Assembly (NCBI RefSeq): GCF_035984545.1
Contig: NZ_JAXCHP010000001.1
Coordinates: 496,001-560,000, forward strand
Direction of reading: 5' to 3'
Source of the DNA: Cryobacterium sp. GrIS_2_6
GTDB taxonomy: Bacteria > Actinomycetota > Actinomycetes > Actinomycetales > Microbacteriaceae
Length of the DNA stretch: 64,000 bases
Shown: positions 43,865-51,504 of the stretch, one piece after another
Layout of the letters: each line of letters starts with the position of its first letter
Numbering within the stretch: the stretch's first letter is position 1
Notes under the pieces: model-generated
The model's input: only the letters and a program-made list of their open reading frames with translations
Told to the model about the DNA's origin: nothing
Database searches by the model: none
Program-made: the position numbers and the translations under genes

Positions 43865-45190
43865 ATGCTTTCAGAGGAGGACGACGTGGACATCCACGCG
43901 CTCAAACGGCAGGGAATGACGATCAGTGAGATCGCCCGCCGCACCGACCACGACCGCAAGACCATCCGCGCCTACCTGGCCGGCCAACGCACCCCGGGAG
44001 TGCGTCAACGCGCCGCCCCGGACCCGTTCGACGCGTTCATCGCCTACGTCACCGCCCGCCTGACCGAGGACCCGCATTTGTGGGCGGCGACGCTGCGTGA
44101 CGAGCTCGTTCCGCTGGGCTTCGAAGGGTCGTATCAGACCCTGACCCGGCAGATCCGAGACCGGAACCTCCGGCCGGCCTGCACGGCCTGCGCTCACGTG
44201 ACGAAGCGGCCCAACGCGATCATCGAGCACCCGCCGGGCGAGGAGACCCAGTTCGACTGGGTTGAGCTGCCCGACGCCCCAGCCGCCTGGGCGTTCCCGA
44301 CCAAACGCGCTTACGTCCTCGTCGGGTCCCTCGCGCACTCGGGGGTCTGGCGGGCGGTGATCTCCCCATCGATGGACCTGCCCCACCTGCTCGCGGCGAT
44401 GACGGTGCTGCTGGGGCTGCTGGGCGGGGTGACGAAAACGTGGCGGTTCGACCGGATGAGCACCGTGCTGAAGGCCGGGACGAGTGATCTGACGCCGATG
44501 TTCGCCGCGTTCTCCAAGCACCACGCGGTCACAGTCGTGGCCTGCCGGCCCCGGTCGGGCAACCGCAAGGGCGTGGTCGAGAAGAACAACCACACCGCCG
44601 CGCAGCGCTGGTGGCGCAACCTCCCCGACGACGTCACCCTCGAGCAAGCACAGCAACGCCTCACCGCGTTCGCCATAAGGCAAGACGGGCGGCGCCGCGA
44701 GGGCCGGGACGGGTCGACGACGGCCAAGGTCATGTTCGCCGCGGAGCGCCTCCAACCGTTGCCGCCGACGCTGTTCCCGGTCGTGGTGACCGAGGAACGC
44801 ACCGCGACACGGCAGGCACTAATCGATTGGCGCGGGAACCGATACTCGGTCCCGCCGGAACTGGCCGCGGCCCGCGTCGTCGTCCACCAACGCCTCGGCG
44901 CGGCAACCATCGACATCGCCACGGTCTCCGGCGTCGTCCTCGCCCGACACACGCTCGCGGAGGCCGGCCTCGGGATCACGATCCGCGACAGCGGACACGT
45001 CACCGCGCTTGAGAACATCGCGATGGCCGCAGCGCCTCCCGGCCGGCCGCACCGGAAGAAGGAACGCATCCCACCCGGCACCGCAGCACGCCGCGCCGCA
45101 CTGGCGCTGACCGGCAGCGCCGAACCCACCACCGTGATCAGCCTGGCCGCCTACGAGACGGCCGCGAAGAACAGGAACACCCTCCGATGA
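43865..45190 (+). CDS. istA: IS21 transposase IstA
   Basis: This is a 441-residue DDE transposase. The N-terminal HTH is IHALKRQGMTISEIARRTDH followed by RKTIRAYLAG. The core includes GEETQFDWVELPDAP, RFDRMSTVLKAGT and SGNRKGVVEKNNHTAAQRW with the catalytic Glu. The C-terminal domain shows NRYSVPPELAAARV. It overlaps istB by 4 bases. Confidence 0.93.
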   Translation: MLSEEDDVDIHALKRQGMTISEIARRTDHDRKTIRAYLAGQRTPGVRQRAAPDPFDAFIAYVTARLTEDPHLWAATLRDELVPLGFEGSYQTLTRQIRDRNLRPACTACAHVTKRPNAIIEHPPGEETQFDWVELPDAPAAWAFPTKRAYVLVGSLAHSGVWRAVISPSMDLPHLLAAMTVLLGLLGGVTKTWRFDRMSTVLKAGTSDLTPMFAAFSKHHAVTVVACRPRSGNRKGVVEKNNHTAAQRWWRNLPDDVTLEQAQQRLTAFAIRQDGRRREGRDGSTTAKVMFAAERLQPLPPTLFPVVVTEERTATRQALIDWRGNRYSVPPELAAARVVVHQRLGAATIDIATVSGVVLARHTLAEAGLGITIRDSGHVTALENIAMAAAPPGRPHRKKERIPPGTAARRAALALTGSAEPTTVISLAAYETAAKNRNTLR

Positions 45191-46020
45191 ACACAACCCT
45201 CACCACCACCGAGATGACCGCCACGACGGCACCTGCGGCGAGCGTCTATCAGCAGCTGCGCGGCCACCTCACCGAGCTCAAACTCGCCGACGCGGCCGAT
45301 GCTCTGCCCCGTGTCCTGGACCAGGCCCAAGCCGAGGTCTGGAGCCTCACCCACGCCCTCGAGCGCCTGCTCGCTATCGAGGTCACCGCGACTGATGCCC
45401 GACGCCTCTCGGGCCGGTTCCGCTTCGCGAACCTCCCCACCGGCGCGACCCTGGACGACTTCGACCTCGACGCCGCCTCCGGCATCGACCGCAACCTGCT
45501 CGCCGAGCTCGGCACCTGCCGCTACCTCGAGTCCGCGACCAACGTGCTCCTGATCGGGCCGCCCGGAGTCGGGAAAACCCACATCGCGACCGGCCTCGGC
45601 CACGCCGCAGTCCGGGCCGGTTACCGCACCTACTTCACCTCGGCCGCTGACCTCGCGGCCCGCTGCCACCGCGCCGCGATCGAGGGCAAGTGGGGCACGA
45701 TGATGCGGTTCTTCGCCGGCCCAACGCTGCTCGTGATCGACGAGCTCGGCTACCTTCCGCTGCCCGCCGAGGCCGCGTCGGCACTGTTTCAAGTCATCAA
45801 CCAGCGCTACCTGAAAACATCGATCGTGATCACCACGAACCGGCCCGTCGGGGCCTGGGGCGAGATCCTCGGCGACACCACCGTCGCCGCCGCGATGCTC
45901 GACCGGCTCCTGCACCGATCCGTCGTCGTCACCCTCGACGGCGGCTCCTACCGGCTCCGCAACCACGCCGCCCAATCCAACGAGCTCCGCCGCGTGACAA
46001 CGGGCACGAACTTCCGCTAA
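45187..46020 (+). CDS. istB: IS21 helper ATPase IstB
   Basis: This is a 277-residue AAA+ protein with Walker A LIGPPGVGKTHIATGLG, Walker B LLVIDELGYLPLP and the motif ITTNRPVGAWGEILGDTTVA. Its ATG overlaps the istA stop (ATGA). Confidence 0.93.
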   Translation: MNTTLTTTEMTATTAPAASVYQQLRGHLTELKLADAADALPRVLDQAQAEVWSLTHALERLLAIEVTATDARRLSGRFRFANLPTGATLDDFDLDAASGIDRNLLAELGTCRYLESATNVLLIGPPGVGKTHIATGLGHAAVRAGYRTYFTSAADLAARCHRAAIEGKWGTMMRFFAGPTLLVIDELGYLPLPAEAASALFQVINQRYLKTSIVITTNRPVGAWGEILGDTTVAAAMLDRLLHRSVVVTLDGGSYRLRNHAAQSNELRRVTTGTNFR

Positions 46021-46333
46021 TCTAACCCCGCGACCTGGGGAGCTTCGATGAGCAAGACTGGGGAAATTCGCTGAGCGCCGTTATCGCACGTAGTGTCCAC
46101 ATACGTCCGTGCGGTCTGATTAGCTGGAACTGCGACTGCGCCCCTGACTACGCGGGATCGTCCGGTAGCCGTTCCGCTTGCGGGCAGGCCGTGACGTCGG
46201 CCGCCGGCCACGCTGGAGGACGGCTGCCTGGCATGCCCGCGGAGTGAAACCAGTGTTGGTGTGCGTCGGTAGTGCCCGTTATTCGCGGCCATGTCTCTAG
46301 CCGGTGTCGCGGTTGGCCGCTAGCGTTGGTTCG

Positions 46334-47257
46334 GTGACCTCTTCACCAGCTGACGCGCTCGTGTCCATCGACCGTTTCCGAATGGATTTTGGCAAGACCA
46401 CGGTTATCCGTGATCTCTCGTTCGATATTCGACGGGGCGAGACTTTTGGGTTCCTGGGTAGTAACGGGTCGGGAAAGACGACGACGATTCGTGCGTTGCT
46501 GGGTATTTACCAGCCGACTTCCGGCACGCTACTTATTGATGGGCGTCCGTTCCGCCCGGAGAATGGTGTCCGGCTTGGGTATCTTCCAGAAGAGCGCGGG
46601 CTGTATAAGAAGGAGTCCGTGATCGATGTCATGACTTATTTCGGGGTGCTCAAAGGTTTGAGCCGCGTCACGGCAAGGCAATGGTCCTTGGGCTACCTTG
46701 AGCGAGTCGGTTTGTCGGACAAGGAGAAGGTGCGCCTCGACAAGCTATCCGGTGGTCAGCAGCAGAAAATCCAGCTCGGCGTGACGATCATGAATGATCC
46801 GGAGTTGCTGATACTGGACGAGCCAACGAAAGGTTTCGACCCGATCAACCGGCGCCTGGTCATGGATGTCATCGATGACAGCATAAAGGCCGGTGCGACC
46901 GTGCTCATGGTCACCCATCAAATGGAGGAAGTGGAACGCCTCTGTGACCGGGTCATCCTGCTCAAGGACGGCGCCGCGCGGGCTTACGGCACCGTTGAAG
47001 AGGTCCAGGAACAATTCGGCGGCACGGTCATCCACGTCGATCACACCGGTGTCATTCCGGCTTCCACTCGCTACCGGATTGCGTCGGATAACCAGGGTCA
47101 CGCGGAACTTGAGGTATCGAACGACGCGGACTTCGCCGATATCCTCCGCGCCCTTGTGGATACTGGCATCGATGTGCGCCGGTTCACGCCGACCAGGAAA
47201 TCGCTCGACGATATCTTCGTCGAAGTGTATGGCGACGAGACCGAAACGGAGGTGTGA
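46334..47257 (+). CDS. ABC transporter ATPase (NatA-like)
   Basis: This 307-residue ATPase has Walker A GSNGSGKTTTIRALLG, signature KLSGGQQQKIQLG, Walker B ELLILDEPTKGFD and the H-loop VTHQMEEVE. The C-terminal extension (DIFVEVYGDETETEV) is typical of NatA-type exporters. The GTG start gives VTSSPADALVSIDRF; few signals decide it. It overlaps or nearly touches the permease gene, so both form one exporter for Na+ or another unknown substrate. Confidence 0.92.
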   Translation: MTSSPADALVSIDRFRMDFGKTTVIRDLSFDIRRGETFGFLGSNGSGKTTTIRALLGIYQPTSGTLLIDGRPFRPENGVRLGYLPEERGLYKKESVIDVMTYFGVLKGLSRVTARQWSLGYLERVGLSDKEKVRLDKLSGGQQQKIQLGVTIMNDPELLILDEPTKGFDPINRRLVMDVIDDSIKAGATVLMVTHQMEEVERLCDRVILLKDGAARAYGTVEEVQEQFGGTVIHVDHTGVIPASTRYRIASDNQGHAELEVSNDADFADILRALVDTGIDVRRFTPTRKSLDDIFVEVYGDETETEV

Positions 47258-47259
47258 GC

Positions 47260-48501
47260 ATGGCTCGGCACAACCTTGGCACTGTCATCCGTTTTGAGTT
47301 CTTACGCACGGTCACCAAACGCCGATTCTGGGTGGCGACCCTGTTCGTCCCCGTGATGCTGGTCGTCGTGTTCCTGCTCGTTTTCGTTTCGAACAGTTCA
47401 ACCAGTAAGTCCGCGGACGAACAGAAGAACGCCCACCTCTCCTTCCAGTACACCGACGACTCCGGTCTCATCGACTCGAGCATCATCAGCCAACTCGGGG
47501 GAGCCGAAGCATCGGGTACCAATGCCGGTGTGTCTGCGGTCAAGTCGGGGCAAGTGGACGCGTTTTTCGTCTACCCGGCTGACCCGTCTAAACAGGCCAT
47601 CAAGGTATACGGCGCCGATCAGGGGCTCTTTGCCAACGGCAAGTACTCCTCGGTCGCCGAATCTATCCTGAAGTCCAGCGTTGAACAGAAGCTCCATTCT
47701 CCACAGGCCACCGCGATTATCCAGGGCAACATCAACACGGACATGACCACGTTCAAGGATGGCAACGTCGCTGGCGGCTTCAACTCTGTTATCCCAGCGC
47801 TGCTGTTCCTGGTCCTGTTCTACGTCGCGATCCTGTTACTTGGCAACCAGATGCTCAACTCCACCTTGGAGGAGAAGGAGAACCGGGTGACCGAGATGAT
47901 CCTGACCACCATCAACCCCACCAGTCTGCTCCTGGGCAAGGTGGTGTCGTTGTTCATGGTCGGGCTCGTCCAAATGCTCGTCTTCGCCCTGCCCACTGTC
48001 TTGGGTTACCTGTTCCTCCGGGACCAGCTCAACATCCCCAACCTCGACCTGTCGGGGCTTGTTTTCGCCCCGCAACAGATGATCGTCGGGGCGCTGATTC
48101 TCCTCGGCGGTTTTTCACTGTTCACCGGCACACTGGTCGCCCTCGGCGCTGTCATGCCCACCGTGAAAGATGCGGGACCCATCTTTGGGGCGCTGATGGT
48201 CTTGATCTTCATCCCGTTCTACACGGTGTCCCTCGTGATCAGCGACCCGAACGCGACCATCGTCCAGATCTTCAGCTACTTCCCCTACTCCGCCCCCGTC
48301 ACAGCGCTTTTGCGCAACGCGTTTGGAACGCTCCCGCTCTGGTCAGCGATCATCATCATCGCCGAGCTCTTCATCCTCTCCGCGATCGTGCTCCGCGTCG
48401 CGGTGCAATTGTTCAGGTATGGGTCCATCGAGTACTCGCGAAAGGTCTCAATCAAGGACGTGCTGACGCGACGTCGCGCGTTGGCGGCGACGATGGAATA
48501 G
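47260..48501 (+). CDS. ABC-2 type permease (NatB-like)
   Basis: This 413-residue permease has an N-terminal membrane segment (FVPVMLVVVFLLVFVSNSS), a large extracytosolic domain, then five C-terminal segments. The segment NSTLEEKENRVTEMILTTI is the hallmark of NatB-type ABC-2 permeases. The ATG follows GGAGGTGTGAGC. It works with the ATPase just upstream. Confidence 0.92.
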   Translation: MARHNLGTVIRFEFLRTVTKRRFWVATLFVPVMLVVVFLLVFVSNSSTSKSADEQKNAHLSFQYTDDSGLIDSSIISQLGGAEASGTNAGVSAVKSGQVDAFFVYPADPSKQAIKVYGADQGLFANGKYSSVAESILKSSVEQKLHSPQATAIIQGNINTDMTTFKDGNVAGGFNSVIPALLFLVLFYVAILLLGNQMLNSTLEEKENRVTEMILTTINPTSLLLGKVVSLFMVGLVQMLVFALPTVLGYLFLRDQLNIPNLDLSGLVFAPQQMIVGALILLGGFSLFTGTLVALGAVMPTVKDAGPIFGALMVLIFIPFYTVSLVISDPNATIVQIFSYFPYSAPVTALLRNAFGTLPLWSAIIIIAELFILSAIVLRVAVQLFRYGSIEYSRKVSIKDVLTRRRALAATME

Positions 48502-48624
48502 CAGCTTCGGCCAAGAGACGATTGCGAACCGTCGCGCTCCACGAATGCTCGCTCTTTCTCTATGCCAGGAGAAGCGGACCGGATCGAGTCCCGAGATGAC
48601 TTTTCTCCCGCTGTTGGCGAGAGG

Positions 48625-49542
48625 TTAGCTCGTCCTGATTTGCTCTACCCACTGATTCACCTGGCGGATGGCGTCGTCTAGTGAGTAGCTGATTCCTACC
48701 TCCGTGGCTGGGCGTTCGTACTCGTCCTCCCAGAGCGGATTGCTCACGATAAGAGGCGGCCACATTCGTGGAGGAAGTCCAAGGACCGTGGCTTCGGCGG
48801 CTCTGGCGGTAAAGACGTCCTCGGCCGCCGCTCTGAGCGGCTTCAGGTCTGTTGGCTGCGAGTAAAACGTGTCTTGGATTAGGAGTAGATCCACGATGTC
48901 GCGTACCCGGTTGTTGCTGAATGTAGGGGGTTGATGCGGGTCAGAGCAGGCGTGCAACTTCTGTGCCACTTGGTACGCAAGAGTGATTCCGGCCAGCTCT
49001 GCCGCCGGGTGGACACCAAAGTACCCCAGCCGTGGAGCAGGAAAGCGATCAGTGGCGTCCGCGATGGCGCCCTCGGGGAAGGCCACTTCGACTTGGATGC
49101 GGCGCCACGTTACGCCTTTGAGACTGAGGACAATATGGAATCGCCGAGGTTTGACGCGGCGCGAGGTGGTCTCGATGACCGACACGTCGGAGCGGGTGAG
49201 GGTCATGTCGCCCCACGGCGCGGCCAACGCGCCATCGAGGGCGTGGAGAAATTCGTCGAGTTCCCCGCGGAAGAGGGTGTCTACGTCTTTTGTTGCACGG
49301 CTGGCCAGTCCAAGTTTGTGTTCCAGATACACGCCTCCCTTGAGCAGGAACAGCGGATCACCATCGGGGCCCAGCACTCGTTGGAGTGCGGCGACCACGA
49401 CCGTGGACGCGAGAATCCACCCAATCCTCGAGCCGGTGCCGCCGGCAAGTTTCTGGGCATCCTGAACCCACCGGTTGAGCATCGCGGCGCTTGTGGGCCG
49501 CCTGTCCTTGTCTGGGAGATCATTCAATGGATTCCCGGTCAT
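48625..49542 (-). CDS. AbiEii-type nucleotidyltransferase toxin
   Basis: This 305-residue protein matches the AbiEii/AbiGii toxin family. The nucleotidyltransferase core is FLLKGGVYLEHKLGLASRAT followed by KDVDTLFRGE (the catalytic Asp pair). Further on, LAYQVAQKLHACSDP and RVRDIVDLLLIQD are family features. Such toxins act on tRNA ends and arrest growth, often as phage defence. It overlaps the antitoxin gene by 4 bases (ATGA). Confidence 0.9.
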   Translation of the reverse strand: MTGNPLNDLPDKDRRPTSAAMLNRWVQDAQKLAGGTGSRIGWILASTVVVAALQRVLGPDGDPLFLLKGGVYLEHKLGLASRATKDVDTLFRGELDEFLHALDGALAAPWGDMTLTRSDVSVIETTSRRVKPRRFHIVLSLKGVTWRRIQVEVAFPEGAIADATDRFPAPRLGYFGVHPAAELAGITLAYQVAQKLHACSDPHQPPTFSNNRVRDIVDLLLIQDTFYSQPTDLKPLRAAAEDVFTARAAEATVLGLPPRMWPPLIVSNPLWEDEYERPATEVGISYSLDDAIRQVNQWVEQIRTS

Positions 49543-50090
49543 GCTCGCTCCTCCAATGTCCGGACGAGCCCGGAGTGCTGTTCGTCGGTGACAAGCCCGA
49601 CGGCTCGGGCGTTGCTGATGGCTTGTTCCAGGAGTCCGCTGGGAACGCCGCTCTGAATTCCTTGGTCAATAGCCGTGGGAACGGTGACCGTACGGATGCC
49701 CTCCCACCAGCCGATCTGCTCCGCGGCAAGGTCGCCATGATGCAGAACGTAGTGTTCCCCGCCTGAGCGCCGTATCCGATTTTCTTTGGGGACAACCAGG
49801 TGAATCTTGTTCGGATTGATGTCGCACAGATCATAGACCGCGAGAGCTGTGTCGTGACTCAACGCGGCCCGAGGGGACCCCGTCCAGAGAACCGCGAGCA
49901 TGAACTCATCACGAGCCGTGACCGGGAGCTGATCAAATCGATACACGCCGTGCGCTGCTCGAGAGAGCTGCCCGCGATGGGCCAACTTGGTCAAGTCGAT
50001 CGCGCCAGCCCCGATGGTTTTTGCATCACGCGTGGTGACGTAGCCGTACTGCTCGATGGCGATGTCCCACAGCCGGTCCTGAACGCTCAC
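49539..50090 (-). CDS. AbiEi-type antitoxin / transcriptional regulator
   Basis: This 183-residue protein has an N-terminal winged HTH (RLWDIAIEQYGYVTTRDAKT, then LAHRGQLSRAAHGVYRFDQL) and the C-terminal AbiEi domain (SHDTALAVYDLCDINPNKIH). It should bind the promoter and repress the operon. The GTG start follows AAGGGTGAC. A palindrome lies 22 bases upstream of the start. Confidence 0.9.
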   Translation of the reverse strand: MSVQDRLWDIAIEQYGYVTTRDAKTIGAGAIDLTKLAHRGQLSRAAHGVYRFDQLPVTARDEFMLAVLWTGSPRAALSHDTALAVYDLCDINPNKIHLVVPKENRIRRSGGEHYVLHHGDLAAEQIGWWEGIRTVTVPTAIDQGIQSGVPSGLLEQAISNARAVGLVTDEQHSGLVRTLEERA

Positions 50091-50111
50091 GTCACCCTTC
50101 CATGAAATGTC

Positions 50112-50139
50112 AAAACTATCCCATTTTCGGGATAGTTTT
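50112..50139. promoter_or_regulatory. Palindromic operator before the AbiE operon
   Basis: Two perfect 11-base arms, AAAACTATCCC and GGGATAGTTTT, are separated by six bases. The palindrome lies just upstream of the antitoxin start, as expected for an AbiEi-binding autoregulatory site. As a hairpin it could also act in the RNA. Confidence 0.7.
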
Positions 50140-50406
50140 GGCGAAAGCATTCTGGCTGACACGGCTGGGAAACACCGTTGCGGTGATTCCGCCCCTGTCC
50201 GTACCGAAAATGAGACGAATCGGACGGATACCTCCTCTTTGATGACGCGGCCCCATCAAGTCCCTGCTCTTCTCGGACGCGGTACTTCACGCCTTCGATC
50301 ACCGTGAGCACAATCGCGGCGAGAAGCCCGACGCTTCCCAGGACCGTGAACCCGACTCAGACCCGTTTCATCACGCTCATCGTTCCCACTGCGGCCCGCC
50401 CACAGA

Positions 50407-50823
50407 CTAAGCCGCCTGCATCGTCTGTCTGCCGAGGTCCCCGACGAACTTGGAAGGACCGTAGCCGACTATGAGATAGCCGAGGGGGGAGAACAGCCAG
50501 AGCAGGAAGAAACTGAACGCTCCACCCTTGCCGAACGCACGACCACAGCCGAGCGCCACGACGATGCCCACGATGATGTTCACGATTGAGATGAGGTACA
50601 AGATAGTCAGTGCCCCATGATGGCCAGCGATCTTGACCAAAACGTAAGTGTTCACGATCGGAATCAGCGCGCTCCATCCGGCAACGCCTGCCTTTGCGAA
50701 AACTGGCCAGAGAGCGATCACCGTAATCAGGTAGGAGCCCACACAGACGAGAAGGTATGCGGTGGTGTAGCTGCCGGCATTCTGGGTGCCTGTCAATTCA
50801 CCGACCACGTGCACATCGAACAT
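50407..50823 (-). CDS. DUF5684-like small membrane protein
   Basis: This is a 138-residue protein with four membrane segments. The pattern FAKAGVAGWSALIPIVNTYV and GCGRAFGKGGAFSFFLLWLF followed by PLGYLIVGYG is typical of this family. A strong GGGGAGGGAC site precedes the ATG. Function unknown. Confidence 0.8.
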   Translation of the reverse strand: MFDVHVVGELTGTQNAGSYTTAYLLVCVGSYLITVIALWPVFAKAGVAGWSALIPIVNTYVLVKIAGHHGALTILYLISIVNIIVGIVVALGCGRAFGKGGAFSFFLLWLFSPLGYLIVGYGPSKFVGDLGRQTMQAA

Positions 50824-50926
50824 GAAGTCCCTCCCCCGATTACATTCGCCACCCTAGCCCAGGGACGCACGATGTGCCCTTATGCGGTTCCCTGGTCGAT
50901 GAGCGCCTAGCCGTTAGATTGGCACC

Positions 50927-51088
50927 ATGGATCTCACCTGGCTTCTCGTCGCAGTATTGCTGCTCGTCCTATTTGCGAGCATCAGCGTTATCGGTGCATT
51001 GCTTCGTATCGCAACGGCCACCGAAAAGACTGCCGCCGATATGAAAGCTCTGCTGGGTGCAGTCCGGAAGACCGACATTCGCCCATAG
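50927..51088 (+). CDS. Small single-pass membrane protein
   Basis: This encodes 53 residues: MDLTWLLVAVLLLVLFASIS, then ALLRIATATEKTAADMKALL and AVRKTDIRP. One membrane segment is followed by an amphipathic cytosolic helix. Coding composition is good, although the ribosome-binding site is weak. It converges with a frameshifted gene on the other strand. No family is known to me. Confidence 0.55.
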   Translation: MDLTWLLVAVLLLVLFASISVIGALLRIATATEKTAADMKALLGAVRKTDIRP

Positions 51089-51097
51089 AGAGTTCAC

Positions 51098-51395
51098 TTA
51101 TCGGGATTCGTATATCTCGCGACGATGTCCGAGTCGGAGGATGAGCACGATTAACATGCGCAGTTGCCGTTCGAAAATCCGTCCAGGGTGGGCGCCTATT
51201 CAACGCGACGCCCCCGCGAAGACCTTGGATCTTCGCCTCGATTGCTTCAATTCGCGGGCCGAGTCCAAGGCCGATGACTGAACCGAATCGTGGGCGAACA
51301 CTGAATGGGACGATCAGGTGATGCTCGGGCGTCACCACGAACGACAGCTCGAGCGCCGCTGTCGGCATGGACTCACTGCCAGCATTCAGGACCAT
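51098..51395 (-). pseudogene. Hypothetical gene with one frameshift
   Basis: The 5' part reads MVLNAGSESMPTAALELSFV and RPRFGSVIGLGLGPRIEAIE, then VALN. After a one-base insertion near 51200 the frame continues GAHPGRIFERQLRMLIVLIL and ends RREIYESR. The total, 298 bases, is one more than a multiple of three, fitting a single insertion. It could be a sequencing error or a true lesion. Family unknown. Confidence 0.5.
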
Positions 51396-51504
51396 CGGAA
51401 ATCCCTACTGAAGACTCAATACTCGAGTGCGAAACGCTCTGAGAGTGAAGCTCGCCCTGACACGTAGGGGTGCCGCCGTAGTCTCGGATGCCGTGCTCGC
51501 CTAG

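Larger units (their letters stand above)
43729..46083 (+). mobile_element. IS21-family element 4
   Basis: The element is about 2355 bp. Its ends are TGACGGCGCTCACTGAAATT (left) and TAACGGCGCTCAGCGAATTT (right, inverted). Subterminal repeats CTCACTGAAATTCCCC recur near 43760 and, inverted, near 46045. A 4-bp target duplication TCGC lies at 43725-43728 and 46084-46087. The right end begins TA rather than TG, an unusual terminal base. The element carries istA and istB, both on the plus strand. Confidence 0.85.
43495..46119 (+). pseudogene. Small conserved hypothetical gene, frameshifted and split by IS21
   Basis: The 5' part starts MGIRQTFARALRTGTRVRIL. After a frame change near 43575 it continues GPFSEPCSGTVQSSERAHGL and KFVYWIDFDTPQLERDGDGP. 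The IS21 element then interrupts it at YSAS. Beyond the element the frame ends ASHVVSTYVRAV at 46119. DFDTPQ...DGDGPY is typical of a family of short actinobacterial proteins of unknown function. Two independent lesions make it a clear pseudogene. Confidence 0.75.

Noticed and set aside
50988..51395. Uncorrected 135-residue minus-strand frame
   Set aside because: The second half loses coding character and overlaps the plus-strand small gene. The frame-corrected 98-codon version fits better.
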